Program-made: the position numbers and the translations under genes
Notes under the pieces: model-generated
Databases searched by the model: none
What the model was told of the DNA's origin: nothing
The model's input: only the letters and a program-made list of their open reading frames with translations
In this document: positions 25,295 through 36,666 of the stretch, piece by piece
How the letters are laid out: every line of letters starts with the position of its first letter
Position numbering within the stretch: position 1 is the first letter of the stretch
Assembly: GCF_013416555.1 (NCBI RefSeq)
Contig: NZ_JACCFG010000001.1
Location: 558,001-622,000 of the forward strand
From: Sphingomonas sp. R-74633
Lineage (GTDB): Bacteria > Pseudomonadota > Alphaproteobacteria > Sphingomonadales > Sphingomonadaceae
Length of the DNA: 64,000 nucleotides
Reading direction: 5' to 3'

Positions 25295-26752
25295 TCAGAG
25301 CGTGACGCCGCGCTTCCAGATCGCGATCTCGCGCTCGCCATTGCGTTCGGCAGCGGTTTCCTTGCCTGACGCGATCGCGGCGATCGTGTCGAGCAGCGCA
25401 TCGGCAGCGACGTCCATGCCCTGATCGAGCACCTGGCCCGCGTCGAAGTCGATCCAGCCGGGCTTGCGCGTGGCGAGGTCGCTGTTCGAAGCGATCTTGA
25501 TCGTGGGCACCGGGAAGCCGAGCGGCGTGCCGCGGCCGGTGGTGAACAGGATCGCAGTCGCGCCCGCCGCGGCCAGCGCAGTAGAGGAGACCGCGTCGTT
25601 GCCCGGTGCCTCGAGCAAGGTCAGCCCCTTGCGGCGGACGCGGCCGCCATAGGGGATCACATCGGTGACGATCGCATGCCCGGCCTTCTGCACTGCGCCG
25701 AGCGACTTCTCTTCCAGCGTGGTGATGCCGCCGGCGATGTTGCCGGGCGAGGGGTTCTCGGAGACCGGCTCGCCGTGCCGGGTGAAATATGCCTTGAAGT
25801 CGTTCACCAGCTCGACAATCCCGTCGAACACCGCTTCATCCTGCGCGCGCTCCATGAGGAGCTGCTCGGCGCCGAATATCTCGGGGATCTCGGTAAGGAT
25901 CGCGGTGCCGCCTGCCGCGATAACCGCGTCGGCCATGCGCCCGACCAGCGGATTGGCGGTGAGGCCAGAAAAGCCGTCCGACCCGCCGCACTTCACCCCG
26001 AGCACCAGTTCGGAGAGCGGGGCGGGGGTGCGCTCGGCCTGCGCGCCGGCGACCAGTTCCTCGACCAGCGCCAGGCCTTCCTCGATCTCGTCGCTCGCCA
26101 TTTGCGCGCCGAGCGTGCGCAGGTTCGGATGCTCGATGCCCTCGAGCATCCCCGAAATCTGGTTGTTCTCGCAGCCGAGCCCGACGATCAGCACGCCGCC
26201 GGCATTGGGATGATTGGCCAGCGCCGAGAGGATCGCACGGGTGCCCTGCAGGTCATCGCCGAGCTGCGAGCAGCCGAACGGGTGGGGGAAGGCATGGACG
26301 CCGTCGATCCTGCCCGCGTGCAGCTTTTCGGCACGCTCGGCGATCTTCTGCGCGGTGCGGGCAACGCAGCCGACGGTAGGGATCACCCAGATCTCGTTGC
26401 GCGTGCCGACCCTGCCATTTGCGCGGCGATAGCCCAGGAAGCCCGGACCCTCGACCAGAGCGTCGTCCTGCGCCGAAGGGGTGAAGGCATAGTCGCCGCT
26501 GCCCTTGAGCGCGGTTGCTACATTGTGCGTGTGGACATGCTCCCCTGGCGCGATCGCCCGGGTGGCGACACCGATCGGGAAGCCGAATTTGAGCACGGGC
26601 TCGCCCGGCGCGATCGGCTTCATCGCAACCTTGTGACCCTTGCCGATCGGCTCGGCGAGCGTCACGCCCAGCGCCTGCTCGCCGGCTGCCATGTCACGCA
26701 GCGCCGTGGCGGTGCTGTCCTTGGGGTCGATGCGGAAAAGTGCCGGGATCAT
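25295..26752 (-). CDS. uxaA: UxaA family dehydratase (altronate dehydratase-like)
   Basis: A 485-residue protein with the two-part UxaA layout: an N-terminal SAF domain (about 1-90, IAPGEHVHTHNVAT) joined by a short linker to the large C-terminal catalytic domain (from about 110, GTRNEIWVIPTVGCVARTAQ). FGCSQLGDD, GLGCENNQ, KCGGSDGFSGLTANP and TTGRGTPLGFPVPT are family motifs, with Cys residues likely to bind metal. It removes water from altronate or a related sugar acid. No other hexuronate gene lies beside it; an FAH-fold hydrolase two genes upstream could instead place it in a deoxysugar-acid route. One Cys-rich gene follows. Confidence 0.88.
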   Translation of the reverse strand: MIPALFRIDPKDSTATALRDMAAGEQALGVTLAEPIGKGHKVAMKPIAPGEPVLKFGFPIGVATRAIAPGEHVHTHNVATALKGSGDYAFTPSAQDDALVEGPGFLGYRRANGRVGTRNEIWVIPTVGCVARTAQKIAERAEKLHAGRIDGVHAFPHPFGCSQLGDDLQGTRAILSALANHPNAGGVLIVGLGCENNQISGMLEGIEHPNLRTLGAQMASDEIEEGLALVEELVAGAQAERTPAPLSELVLGVKCGGSDGFSGLTANPLVGRMADAVIAAGGTAILTEIPEIFGAEQLLMERAQDEAVFDGIVELVNDFKAYFTRHGEPVSENPSPGNIAGGITTLEEKSLGAVQKAGHAIVTDVIPYGGRVRRKGLTLLEAPGNDAVSSTALAAAGATAILFTTGRGTPLGFPVPTIKIASNSDLATRKPGWIDFDAGQVLDQGMDVAADALLDTIAAIASGKETAAERNGEREIAIWKRGVTL

Positions 26753-26798
26753 GGCGCCCGATATAGGTCTGCGGCCCGGCTATGGAAACCGGTTTCCA

Positions 26799-28145
26799 TC
26801 AGCCCGCCGCCAGCCAGGCGAAGCGGATTACGAACAATCCGGCCAGTAGGAGCAGCAGCCAGTCGCCCGCAGTGATCTTGCCGCGGATCAGCCGGATCAG
26901 CGCATAGGCCGTGATGCCGAAGGCCAGGCCGTTTGCGATCGAGAAGGTGAAGGGGATCATCGCCACGGTGAGGAAGGCGGGGATCGCCATCTCGGGATCG
27001 TCCCAGTCGACATCGGCTAGCGGCGCCATCATCAGCCCGCCGACCAGCACGAGCGCCGGGGCGGTCGCGGCGATCGGCACCAGTTGCGCCCAAGGCGCGA
27101 CGAACATCGCGAGCAGGAACAGCACCCCCGTCACCACTGCGGTAAGCCCGGTGCGGCCGCCGGCCTGCACGCCCGCGGCGCTCTCGACATAGGAAGTCAC
27201 CGTGCTTGTACCGGCCAGGCTGCCGGCGATGCTGGCCACGGCGTCGGTGAACAGGATGCGGTTGAGCCGCGGGATGCGGCCCTGTTCGTCGATCAGCCCG
27301 GCGCGGCGAGTGACGCCGACGAGCGTGCCGACATTGTCGAACAGGTCGACGAAGAGGAACACAAACAGGATCTCGAACAGCCCGAGGCCATGGCTGCCCG
27401 ACAGGCCGAATACGCCGGCGAGATCGAGATGGAAGGCGACCTGGCTGATCGCCGTCAGGTCATAGGGCTCCGGCTTGAAGACGACCTGGCCGGTCGCCCA
27501 GGCGGCGAGCGTGGTTGCGACGATGCCGATCAGGATCGCCCCGCGCACCTTCCACGCGGCGAGGCCGGCGGTGATGACGAGCCCGAACAACGCCAGCGCT
27601 GCGCCGGGCGCGTGGAGGTCGCCGAGCGTCACCAACGTCGCGGGGCTGGTGACGATGATCCCGGCATTCTTCAACCCGATCAGGCCGATGAACAGGCCGA
27701 TGCCGCCGGCCACCGCGGCGAAGAGCTGGGGCGGGATCGCCGCGATGATCAACTGGCGGATGCCGGCGAAGGTGAGCAGCAGGAAGGCGACGCCGGAGAG
27801 GAACACGCAGCCAAGCGCCACCGGCCAGGGCACGCCCATGCCCTGCACGACGGTGAAGGCGAAATAGGCGTTGAGCCCCATGCCCGGCGCCAGCGCGAGC
27901 GGCACGTTTGCGGTAAGCCCCATCAGGATGCTCGCGAGGCCGGCGGCAAAGCAGGTCGCGGCGGCGACGGCGGCCACCGGCATCCCCGCGGCGCTCAGGA
28001 TCGCCGGATTGACGATGATGATATAGGCCATGGTCAGGAAGGTCGTGCTGCCCGCCAGCACTTCGGTGCGCACCGTCGTGCCGCGCTCGGCCAGCGCGAA
28101 ATGGCGCTCGATCAGGCCCGGTTCGTCGGTGTCGGCCACAAGCAT
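26799..28145 (-). CDS. NCS2 family purine permease (AzgA/PbuG type)
   Basis: A 448-residue inner-membrane transporter with about 12-14 hydrophobic segments. The opening GTTVRTEVLAGSTTFLTMAYII and NPAIL, then ALAPGMGLNAYFAF, are the AzgA/GhxP/PbuG signature of the NCS2 family, which imports adenine, guanine or hypoxanthine with protons. Conserved acidic FLFVDLFDNVGTL follows near the middle, and TSTVTSYVESAAGV is the second signature. The exact base is not decidable here. It lies between uxaA and the FAH gene on the same strand, with small gaps, and has no purine gene next to it. Confidence 0.9.
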   Translation of the reverse strand: MLVADTDEPGLIERHFALAERGTTVRTEVLAGSTTFLTMAYIIIVNPAILSAAGMPVAAVAAATCFAAGLASILMGLTANVPLALAPGMGLNAYFAFTVVQGMGVPWPVALGCVFLSGVAFLLLTFAGIRQLIIAAIPPQLFAAVAGGIGLFIGLIGLKNAGIIVTSPATLVTLGDLHAPGAALALFGLVITAGLAAWKVRGAILIGIVATTLAAWATGQVVFKPEPYDLTAISQVAFHLDLAGVFGLSGSHGLGLFEILFVFLFVDLFDNVGTLVGVTRRAGLIDEQGRIPRLNRILFTDAVASIAGSLAGTSTVTSYVESAAGVQAGGRTGLTAVVTGVLFLLAMFVAPWAQLVPIAATAPALVLVGGLMMAPLADVDWDDPEMAIPAFLTVAMIPFTFSIANGLAFGITAYALIRLIRGKITAGDWLLLLLAGLFVIRFAWLAAG

Positions 28146-28178
28146 TCCCCTATGCTGCCCGGGCTTAGTCTAGCGGTC

Positions 28179-29015
28179 CTAGGCCTGTTCGACCACCTGC
28201 CGCTGCTCGCCCAGCCCGTCGATGCCCAGCCGTACTTCGTCACCCGGCTGGAGGAACACCGGCACCGGCTTTTGTGCCATGCCGACGCCGGGCGGCGTGC
28301 CGGTCGAGATGATGTCGCCGGGCTGCAGGCTCATGAACTGGCTGATGTACGAGACGAGGAAGCCCGGCTTGTAGACCATCGTCGCGGTCGAGCCGTCCTG
28401 ATAGCGCTTGCCGTTGACCTCGAGCCACATGCCGAGCGCGTTGGTGTCGGCGATCTCGTCGGGCGTCACCAGCCACGGGCCGATCGGTCCGAAGGTGTCG
28501 CAACCCTTGCCCTTGTCCCAGGTGCCGCAGCGCTCGTTCTGGAATTCGCGCTCGGACAGGTCGTGGCAGATGAAATAGCCCGAGATCGCGGCCAGGCCCT
28601 CTTCCTCTGTCACGTAGCGGCAGTCGCGGCCGATCACGATGCCGAGCTCGACTTCCCAGTCCATCTTGGTCGATCCGCGCGGGCGCAGGATCGGGTCATT
28701 GGGGCCGGAAACCGCGCTGGTCGCCTTGCTGAACAGCACCGGCTCCTTGGGGATCTCGACACCGGTCTCCGTGGCATGATCGGCATAGTTGAGGCCAATG
28801 CAGAGGAACTTGCCCGGCCTGGCGACACAGGGGCCGAGGCGCGGCTGGCCCTCGACCACAGGCAGGGCGGAGAGGTCGGCCGCGGCGATGCGGGCGATCA
28901 CGGCGTCGCTGCCATCGATGTCCGCCACAACGGCGGACAGGTCGCGCAACCGGCCCTCGCCATCGATCAGGCCCGGACGTTCGGCGCCTGCGGTGCCGTA
29001 GCGAACCAGTTTCAT
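28179..29015 (-). CDS. Fumarylacetoacetate hydrolase (FAH) family enzyme
   Basis: A 278-residue FAH-fold hydrolase. Start MKLVRYG at 29015 follows GAGGGAGAG and is typical of the group; the frame runs upstream into the divergent gene. Conserved motifs include [29 protein letters not shown] (acidic metal ligands), [14 protein letters not shown] and [13 protein letters not shown]. The closest known roles are ureidoglycolate lyase-like or 2,4-diketo-3-deoxy-L-fuconate hydrolase activity; the substrate is not certain. It precedes the NCS2 permease and uxaA on the same strand, and is divergent from a VOC-family gene. Confidence 0.88.
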   Translation of the reverse strand: MKLVRYGTAGAERPGLIDGEGRLRDLSAVVADIDGSDAVIARIAAADLSALPVVEGQPRLGPCVARPGKFLCIGLNYADHATETGVEIPKEPVLFSKATSAVSGPNDPILRPRGSTKMDWEVELGIVIGRDCRYVTEEEGLAAISGYFICHDLSEREFQNERCGTWDKGKGCDTFGPIGPWLVTPDEIADTNALGMWLEVNGKRYQDGSTATMVYKPGFLVSYISQFMSLQPGDIISTGTPPGVGMAQKPVPVFLQPGDEVRLGIDGLGEQRQVVEQA

Positions 29016-29070
29016 GCATCTCTCCCTCGTCTGTCTGGCCCCAGCCTTCCACATTTTCTATGCTCACGCC

Positions 29071-29486
29071 ATGACCACGCCGCTCTTCCACCTCGCCATC
29101 CCCGTCGACGATATCGAGGCGGCCCGCGCCTTTTACGGCGGCACGCTCGGTTGCCCGCAGGGGCGCGAGGATCCGGGGCACTGGATCGACTTCGATTTCC
29201 GCGGCCACCAGCTTGTCGTCCACAAGGCGGAAGGGGCAGGGGTGAAGGCGCGCAGCGGCGTCGATGGCGATGCGGTGCCGGTCCCGCATTTCGGGCTCGT
29301 GCTCGGCTGGGAGGAATGGGAGGCGCTGGCCGAGCGGCTGCGCGCCGCCGGAACCGACTTCGTGATCGAGCCGCATATCCGCTTTGTCGGAAAGCCCGGC
29401 GAGCAGGCGACGATGTTCTTCTATGATCCCGCCGGCAATGCGCTGGAGTTCAAGGCGTTTCGCGACCTGGGGCAGCTCTTCGCGAC

Positions 29487-29490
<4 letters not shown>
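29071..29490 (+). CDS. VOC (glyoxalase/dioxygenase superfamily) protein
   Basis: A 139-residue metalloprotein of the vicinal-oxygen-chelate superfamily. Start [14 protein letters not shown] at 29071 is typical. The two paired beta-alpha-beta-beta-beta modules are visible ([21 protein letters not shown] and, later, [16 protein letters not shown]), ending with [16 protein letters not shown], where the Glu is the usual metal ligand. His of HLAIPV is the first ligand. Reaction not known. It converges on the RDD gene with a four-base overlap. Confidence 0.88.
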
Positions 29491-30363
<873 letters not shown>

Positions 30364-30371
<8 letters not shown>

Positions 30372-31383
30372 CGCTGCTCTCCGCACTTACGGGCAGCGCG
30401 TAGAAATAGAGCAGCCAGCCGGCGAGCACCGTGCCGCCGATTGCGACGCGGATCAGGTCGGACTGGACGATCTGGCGCCCCACGCCCTCGAGCAGGCCGG
30501 CCACCGCGAGCATCAGCACCACGCCGATCATTGCGAGGGTGGCGGTGCGCCCCGCCCGGGTGGTCGCCGCGGTCCGCGAATGCTTGCCGGGAAAGGCGAC
30601 TGCCATGCCGATGCGCAGCCCCGCGGCGCCGGCGATCCCGATGGCGAACAGCTCGGTCGTGCCGTGGATCGTCAGCCAGGCGGTGAGCGGCCAGCCCAGG
30701 CCCTTGGAGACGAACACCGCGACGAAGGCGCCCAGGATGGCGCCCTGGTAGACGAGCAGCAGCAGTGTCGGCACGCAGAATGCGAAGCCCAGCGCGAAGC
30801 ACATCAGCGCGATCTGGGCATTGTGGGTGAACAGATAGGTGGCGAAGGCGCCGAGCATGTCGTTGCTGTCGCCGCCGCTGTCGTACAGCGTCTGGCGCAG
30901 CTCTGCCGGGCTCGATTGCGGTCCGCGCCCGCCGGCCAGCCCCTCGGGGACGATCGAATGGTACCAGCTGGGGTCGCTGGCGACGAGGCAATAGGCCGCC
31001 ACGCCGCCCAGCACCATCATCAGCATCGCGACCAGCGTCTCGCGCACCAGGCTGCGCATGGCCAGCGGCCAGCCCGTGCCGAAGAATGCCGCGAGCCGGC
31101 GGCGAAGCGGTGGCTGGACGCCGTAGAGAACGAAATAGGCGCGGGCGCACAGCGACTCGAGATAGCCGATGAGATCCGCATCGAGCGACGTTTCGCGCGC
31201 CACCGACAGCGAGGAGAGTGCGGCGCGATAGAGCACCGGCAGTTCGAGCAGGTCCTCGTCCGAAAGCGTCGCCGCCTTGCCGCGCTCGATCTGGAGGACG
31301 CGCTGCTCGAGCTCCGCCCAGTCGATAGCGCGGGCTTCGCGGAAGCGCATGCTGGCGAACTGCGACGATGCGCCGCGGCTCAC
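30364..31383 (-). CDS. SpoIIM-like (DUF95) membrane protein
   Basis: A 339-residue integral membrane protein of the stage II sporulation protein M family. A soluble helical N-terminal part (1-110) is followed by four or five hydrophobic segments, with LVYQGAILGAFVAVF and WLTIHGTTELFAIGIAGAAGL, the latter typical of SpoIIM/DUF95. Members are widespread in non-sporulating bacteria next to MoxR and DUF58 genes, so sporulation is not implied. Starts overlap the DUF58 stop by four bases (ATGA) and its end overlaps the RDD start. Confidence 0.9.
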
Positions 31384-32672
31384 AGCACGTTCCTCCGCTT
31401 GAAATCGAAATATTGGCGGACGAGCGCTGCGCCCACGTCGCGGTGCGGTGCCTCGAGCACATGAATGCCGGCATGGCGCAGCCGCGCCGCGACGATCCGG
31501 CGCTCGCGCAGCATGGATGCGGCGATCACGGCGCGCGAGACATCGTCGATCGCCAACGGCTCGGCGGCGGCCAATTCCTCCAGCTCGTCATCGGCGAGGA
31601 TCACGAACAGCACGAGATGTCCGCGCAGCAGGTTGGTCGCGGCGCGGATCATCAGCTCGGCGCCGGTGGGATCGGTGAATTCGGTGAAGATGACGACCAG
31701 CGAGCGGCGGGTGAGGTCGCCCGCCAGCGTGGCGAGTGCCAGCGTGTAGTTGGTCTCGGCGGTGCTATAGTCGAGCTGGGCCGCGAGCCGCTGCATCAAT
31801 GGGAAGGCGCGCGTTCCCGAGACTGCGCCCGAGGCGACACGCGGCTGCGAGTCGAAACCGAACAGCGCCACCCGGTCACCCAGCTTGAGCCCGGCATAGG
31901 CGCCGAGCAGTGCCGCGGAGATTGCCCGGTCGACACGCGGCAGACCGTCGATCGGCTCGCACATCACCCGGCCGGTATCGATTGCGAAGACGATCTGGTT
32001 GTTGCGCTCGATCCGGTTCTCGCGCGCCAGCAGCTTGAGGTGGCGGGCGCTATGGTTCCAGTCGATTGTCCGGCGCTCCATGCCCGAACGCCATTCGCTG
32101 AGCGCCTCGAACTCGCTGCCCTCGCCGCGATCGACCCGCGCCATCTCGCCGACCTGCGCGTCGCGCAGCAGCAGGTGAGCGGACTGGCGGACAGGGCGGA
32201 TGTCCGGGGTGATCGTCACGCTGCGGTTCAGCATCTCGCTGCGCTGGCGCCAGACCAGGCCGAACGGGCCGGTCCAGCGGCTCCACAGCGCCCGCACGGC
32301 GTCGGTGCCGCGGCGAACGGGCAGGAAGGCGATTGCCGCGTGGTTCTCCCGGCCTTTGAACCTGACGCGTCCATCCGCGCGCGGGGCCAGCCTGGGGCCC
32401 GTTGCCACGGCGAGTTCCAGCCCGTCGATCGGCTTGCTGGTCAGCGTCACATTCACGATCAGTGGCGCGCCGACTTCGATCACGCCCGGGCTCTCTACTT
32501 GCAGCACCGGCGCGCGTGGTGCGAGCAGCAGATCGATCGCCGCAAAGGCGAGCACCACCGGCACCCACACCAATCCGGCAAACCATAGCTGCGGCGCGAA
32601 CACGCCGACGAGCAGCGCGGGCGGCGCCCCCGCGGCCATCAGCAGCACGCAGCGAAGCGTGGGTCGGATCAA
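31380..32672 (-). CDS. DUF58 domain protein (von Willebrand A-like)
   Basis: A 430-residue protein with two N-terminal hydrophobic segments, a beta-rich middle, and the DUF58 core at about 195-250 ([28 protein letters not shown]). A vWA-like fold follows with a MIDAS-like [12 protein letters not shown], and [12 protein letters not shown]. Such proteins are thought to be metal-dependent partners of MoxR ATPases. The start overlaps the MoxR stop by four bases (ATGA). No own catalytic residues are known. Confidence 0.88.
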   Translation of the reverse strand: MIRPTLRCVLLMAAGAPPALLVGVFAPQLWFAGLVWVPVVLAFAAIDLLLAPRAPVLQVESPGVIEVGAPLIVNVTLTSKPIDGLELAVATGPRLAPRADGRVRFKGRENHAAIAFLPVRRGTDAVRALWSRWTGPFGLVWRQRSEMLNRSVTITPDIRPVRQSAHLLLRDAQVGEMARVDRGEGSEFEALSEWRSGMERRTIDWNHSARHLKLLARENRIERNNQIVFAIDTGRVMCEPIDGLPRVDRAISAALLGAYAGLKLGDRVALFGFDSQPRVASGAVSGTRAFPLMQRLAAQLDYSTAETNYTLALATLAGDLTRRSLVVIFTEFTDPTGAELMIRAATNLLRGHLVLFVILADDELEELAAAEPLAIDDVSRAVIAASMLRERRIVAARLRHAGIHVLEAPHRDVGAALVRQYFDFKRRNVL

Positions 32673-33625
32673 CGCGGCGCCTCGACCTGCTCGATCAGCC
32701 CGGCGATGATCGCGTCGGCGTTGCGCCCGTCGATCTCGGCGGCGGGCGAGAGGATCACGCGGTGGCGCAGCGCCGCGGGGGCGAGCTTCTTCACGTCATC
32801 GGGCAGCACGAAATCGCGCCCGTCGAGCGCGGCATGCGCGCGTGCGGCGGCGGCAAGCGTGGCCGCTGCGCGCGGACTGGCGCCGGTCTGAAGATCGCCG
32901 GTCGCGCGCGTCGCGCGGATCAGGCGCACAACATAGTCCACCACTTCGTCGGCCAGCCGGGCCCCGGCCACTGCATCGGCCGCGGCGCTGATTGTCGCGT
33001 GATCGGCCACCCGGCTCACGCCCCATTCCTCGGGCTTGGGCATGCCGAAGCGGGCGCCCTGCTGCGCGACGATGGCGCGTTCCTGCTCCAGGCTCGGATA
33101 GCCGACCTCGAACTTGAACAGGAAGCGATCGAGCTGCGCCTCGGGCAGCGGATAGACGCCCTGGCTCTCGATCGGGTTCTGCGTGGCGACGACCATGAAC
33201 CGGTCAGAAAGCTTGTGATCGATCCCGTCGATCGTGACGGTGCGCTCCTGCATCGCCTGGAGCAGCGCCGCCTGCGTCTTGGGCGGGGTGCGATTGATCT
33301 CGTCGGCGAGCAGCAGCTCGGTGAAGATCGGGCCCTGGGTCAGCGTGAACTGGCTCGTCTGGAAATTGAACAGGTTCGAGCCGATGATGTCGCCGGGCAG
33401 CAGGTCGGGCGTGAACTGGACGCGCCCGTAATCGAGCCCAGCCGCCCGCGCGAAACATTGCGCCAGGAAGGTCTTGGCGGTGCCCGGCGGTCCTTCAAGC
33501 AGGATGTGCCCCGATGCGAAGAGGGCAACGAGCATCAGCTCCACCGCTTCGTCGAGCCCCACTACAGCCTTGCCCACTTCGGCGCGGATCGTGTCGCCCA
33601 GCGCCTTCACTTCATCAATGTTCAC
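32669..33625 (-). CDS. MoxR family AAA+ ATPase
   Basis: A 318-residue AAA+ ATPase of the MoxR/RavA group, which helps assemble or mature protein complexes. Walker A is GPPGTAKT (about 44-51), Walker [10 protein letters not shown], sensor 1 is in VVATQNPIE, and the arginine finger region is [10 protein letters not shown]. The start is GTG at 33625 ([11 protein letters not shown]); upstream sequence in frame is not coding. It overlaps the upstream DUF4350 gene by 11 bases. It is the probable motor of the operon with the DUF58 vWA-like partner downstream. Confidence 0.93.
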   Translation of the reverse strand: MNIDEVKALGDTIRAEVGKAVVGLDEAVELMLVALFASGHILLEGPPGTAKTFLAQCFARAAGLDYGRVQFTPDLLPGDIIGSNLFNFQTSQFTLTQGPIFTELLLADEINRTPPKTQAALLQAMQERTVTIDGIDHKLSDRFMVVATQNPIESQGVYPLPEAQLDRFLFKFEVGYPSLEQERAIVAQQGARFGMPKPEEWGVSRVADHATISAAADAVAGARLADEVVDYVVRLIRATRATGDLQTGASPRAAATLAAAARAHAALDGRDFVLPDDVKKLAPAALRHRVILSPAAEIDGRNADAIIAGLIEQVEAPR

Positions 33626-34760
33626 GCGTGACGGTCCTTTTCCATTGGTAGAGGGCGCGGGCGGCGTCGAGCAGCGCGCGGGTATCCTGGGCATGCTCGG
33701 CGCGGCCGGCCATTTCGGTGAAGGGCTCGCCGCCCTTGTCGAGCCGATCGAGATAGCGGTCGAGCGCTTCGGGCGGCAGGCTGGCGGGCGCCCCAGTGGC
33801 GCTGGCCGCCGCATCGCGGATAAGCGCGGCATAGCGGTCCCCCGTGCGGTGCCGCCGTCCGGCGAGACGGAGTAGGGCTGCGCCATTCTCAGCGATCGCG
33901 CGCTTGCCGAAGGCCACGCCGCGCCCCTCGGGGAGCGCGGGGCCGAAGCGCAGCATCGCGTGCCAGCCCGCCAGCAGCGCGGCGATGATCAGGCACAGCG
34001 TGAGCGGCAGGAACGGGGCTTCGAAAGCAAGCTTGAGCAGGTTCGGATTGAGGCCATAGCCGTGGAGCGTCAGGTCGAATGCGATATCGTCGGCGACTGC
34101 ATATCGATCGAGCACATCCATGGCGCGCTCGGCGCCCGCGAGCGTCGCGAGCCCCTGATTGTCGAGCAGGTCGGGATCGGCGACGACGATGGTCAGTCGG
34201 TCCTTGACCTGCGCGGCCAGCATCCGGCCCTGATCATCGTCGATCAGCGGCTCGAGGGTCTCGCCCGAAATCGTCCGCAGGCCCTTCGGATTATCGGTGA
34301 GCGTCATCGCGCCGAGCGGGGCGACGAGCTTCACGATCCTGGCGGGATCCAGCGTGCCGATCGACTGGACCCAGGCCGGCTTGTCACGGCGCGGGAAGGT
34401 GATCCATTTCGGCAGCACCACGATCGTGGGATAGTCGCTGCGGCGCTCGAGGATCTTTTCGAGCAGCTTGGGATCGGTATCGGCAGCGGGCGTCAGCACG
34501 ATGAGCTGGTTTACGTTATCGAAGTCGCCGTCACGCCGGATGAAGCCGACCTTGCCATGGACTTGCCGCACCAGTTCCGCCGCACCGGCAAAACCCACTG
34601 CCGAGGTCGAAAGCGCATGGTTGCCCGGCCGCTGCGCCGGTTGCAGGTCCTCGCCATAGGCGGCGAGCAGCAGGAAGGCGAGAAAGCCGACAGTGCCCAG
34701 CACCACCATGACGAGCACGGTGCGCATCGCAAAGGGCGCGGCATTGCTGTCCGCGCTCAT
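33615..34760 (-). CDS. DUF4350 domain protein
   Basis: A 381-residue protein. An N-terminal membrane helix (about 12-35, [21 protein letters not shown]) precedes a periplasmic alpha/beta domain (about 45-230: [38 protein letters not shown]), a second membrane helix (about 250-270) and a cytosolic helical tail. The pattern matches DUF4350 proteins found in MoxR operons, whose periplasmic domain resembles a Rossmann or GATase-like fold. ATG at 34760 overlaps the DUF4129 stop (ATGA). Function unknown. Confidence 0.85.
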   Translation of the reverse strand: MSADSNAAPFAMRTVLVMVVLGTVGFLAFLLLAAYGEDLQPAQRPGNHALSTSAVGFAGAAELVRQVHGKVGFIRRDGDFDNVNQLIVLTPAADTDPKLLEKILERRSDYPTIVVLPKWITFPRRDKPAWVQSIGTLDPARIVKLVAPLGAMTLTDNPKGLRTISGETLEPLIDDDQGRMLAAQVKDRLTIVVADPDLLDNQGLATLAGAERAMDVLDRYAVADDIAFDLTLHGYGLNPNLLKLAFEAPFLPLTLCLIIAALLAGWHAMLRFGPALPEGRGVAFGKRAIAENGAALLRLAGRRHRTGDRYAALIRDAAASATGAPASLPPEALDRYLDRLDKGGEPFTEMAGRAEHAQDTRALLDAARALYQWKRTVTREH

Positions 34761-35374
34761 TTCCACGCTCCCGGCAACGCGAACTCGCCATAGGCGGCGC
34801 GCGCCTCCTCCCAATCGCCCTGCGCAAGGCTGCGTCCGCCGAACAGGCTGCGCTCGACCGGCGCTGCCATGGCGGCGAAGGCACGGCGGACGATATCGGG
34901 CATCCAGCCCGCGCCGGCGATCTCGCGGCTGGTGAGCGCTGGGCGGAGCAGCCGCGGGCGATTGCGCTGGATGTCTTCGAGGCTGCGCTGGAGCAGCAGA
35001 TGCACGGCCTCGGCGTAGCGGCCTTGGGCCGCCAGCGCCTCGGCATCGGCAAGCAGTGCGCGCGCCGCCCGTTCGGTCGGGCGCCAGGTGGCAACGTCCT
35101 GCTCGGCTTCGGCCTTGGCGTCGCGCGAAGGGAGCCACCGGATGATCGCGGTGATGACCAGGTAGAGAATGATCGCGGCGCCCACGGCCACGCAGATCCA
35201 GAAGATCGTCGGCGCGAAGGGCGAGAAATGCGAAAGCTGCTTGCCGAGCCAGCGCGTCCATTCGGGCACTTCGGGCGGTTTCGCCGGCGCCATGCTGAAC
35301 TGGATGTCGGCGCGGGCGCGCAGCGCCTCATGCGCCTTCGCGACGGACTGCGCAGTCGATGCCTGAACGGTCAC
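34757..35374 (-). CDS. DUF4129 domain protein, first gene of MoxR operon
   Basis: A 205-residue protein. GTG at 35374 is chosen because GGGGGA lies six bases before it; a TTG seven codons earlier is possible. One membrane helix is at about 58-80, followed by a helical cytosolic domain with RAARALLADAEALAAQGRYAEAVHLLLQRSLEDIQ and RPALTSREI, the DUF4129 signature. It heads a six-gene chain in which every junction overlaps by 4-11 bases. Role unknown. Confidence 0.85.
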   Translation of the reverse strand: MTVQASTAQSVAKAHEALRARADIQFSMAPAKPPEVPEWTRWLGKQLSHFSPFAPTIFWICVAVGAAIILYLVITAIIRWLPSRDAKAEAEQDVATWRPTERAARALLADAEALAAQGRYAEAVHLLLQRSLEDIQRNRPRLLRPALTSREIAGAGWMPDIVRRAFAAMAAPVERSLFGGRSLAQGDWEEARAAYGEFALPGAWK

Positions 35375-35802
35375 GTCGAATCCCCCACGATCCAATTGCT
35401 ACCGGAACAAACCGCGCGAGGAAAGCCGCGCAAGGCCGGACTTTTGAACCGTTTTTGCTCGGCTTTGCGCGCCGCTTCCTTTCCGCTTCGGCGTCGATCT
35501 GGCGCGGCTGATCAGGCATCGGACGATAGGGGGAGACCGGGCGGGCGAGGGGTACCCGCCCGGCTCGTTGCATGGCGCCGGGCCGGTTGCAGCGGCGTCG
35601 GCGTTGGCCGGCCAAATCTAGGCCCGGGAACCAACGCTCCACCATCGGCAAAAACCATTAGGGCAGGGGTGGGCGGACCGCGGCGGCGCCCTCTTGTCCG
35701 GGACCCTACCGGATGACCAAGCCGCGCGCTCAGGGTTTGTCCCGATAGTGCGTCTCGGGAAACGGCGCACACTGCATGCGACAACAGGGACGGAGCTTTC
35801 CC
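35375..35802. other. 428-base divergent intergenic region with strong hairpin
   Basis: This gap separates the MoxR operon from the outer-membrane protein gene and should hold both promoters. A hairpin with perfect nine-base arms CCGGGCGGG (35537-35545) and CCCGCCCGG (35555-35563) lies in the middle. I did not find convincing -35/-10 pairs by eye. Reading frames here are short and do not look coding. Confidence 0.5.
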
Positions 35803-36654
35803 ATGCAGATGCGCACTCGGTACGGCTGGGTTCGTCAGGGGCTTTCGGGAGCGGGGTGCGCGGCGGCGCTGCTCGTGCTGCCGGGCGTGGCGCACGGCCA
35901 GACGCTGGACGACAAATACTGGATCGAGATCTCGGGCTATTGGCCTGACGTCGATTCCAAGGTGCAGGTGGCGAATGTCGCGCACCCGAATATCGCGACC
36001 GAGATCGATCTGGAATCGGATCTCGATCTGTCGGACCGCAAGGTGCTGCCCGCGGTGAATGCCGGCGTGCGGCTCGGTCATTTCGTGCTCGCCGCCGAAT
36101 ATTATTCGCTGCGCCGCTCGAACAGCCACGCGATCGAGCGCGACCTCACCTTCGACGATGTCACTTATCCGGTCGGCGCGACGGTGAGCAGCGAGTTCAA
36201 TTCGGACATTTACCGCTTCACTGTCGGCTATGACATCGTGAAGCAGGAGAATGTCGAGTTCGGCCTCGCGCTCGGCGCGCATGTCACCAATTTCGAAGTC
36301 GGGCTGAGCGGGCAGGCGACGGTCTCCGGATCGCCGGTGCTGACCACCGAGGCACGCAAGAAATCGGTGCTGGCGCCGCTGCCGACGCTGGGTGCCTATG
36401 GCGCGGTCAAGCTGGTGCCGCGGCTGATGCTGAGCGGCAGGGTCGACTGGCTGTCGGTCAAGATCGACGATTACAAGGGCCGGCTATGGAACGTGCAGGC
36501 CGAGATCAACTACCGCATCTTCAAGAATGTCGGGATCGGGGTGATGTACCGTTATGTCGACTATCGGCTCGACGCGGACAAGGAGAAGTGGACCGGCAGC
36601 ATGACCTACCGGTTCAGCGGCCCTGCCGCCGTGCTGCGCATCGGCTTCAAGTGA
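35803..36654 (+). CDS. Outer-membrane beta-barrel protein
   Basis: A 283-residue exported protein. ATG at 35803 has GGAG seven bases upstream and opens a signal peptide (VRQGLSGAGCAAALLVLPGVAHGQ, cut after AHG). The mature part has alternating-residue strands typical of a small barrel: LGHFVLAAEYYSLRR, SDIYRFTVGYDIV, FGLALGAHVTNFEVG, VGIGVMYRYVDYRL, and ends in IGFK rather than a final Phe. No family named. Probably a structural or pore-forming outer-membrane protein. The DUF4239 gene follows after 12 bases. Confidence 0.8.
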   Translation: MQMRTRYGWVRQGLSGAGCAAALLVLPGVAHGQTLDDKYWIEISGYWPDVDSKVQVANVAHPNIATEIDLESDLDLSDRKVLPAVNAGVRLGHFVLAAEYYSLRRSNSHAIERDLTFDDVTYPVGATVSSEFNSDIYRFTVGYDIVKQENVEFGLALGAHVTNFEVGLSGQATVSGSPVLTTEARKKSVLAPLPTLGAYGAVKLVPRLMLSGRVDWLSVKIDDYKGRLWNVQAEINYRIFKNVGIGVMYRYVDYRLDADKEKWTGSMTYRFSGPAAVLRIGFK

Positions 36655-36666
36655 AGGCGCCCGCGC

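Noticed and set aside
27084..29426. 780-codon plus-strand frame across the permease and FAH genes
   Set aside because: It crosses two well-supported minus-strand genes and the divergent gap, and its product is Arg/Gly/Asp-rich low complexity.
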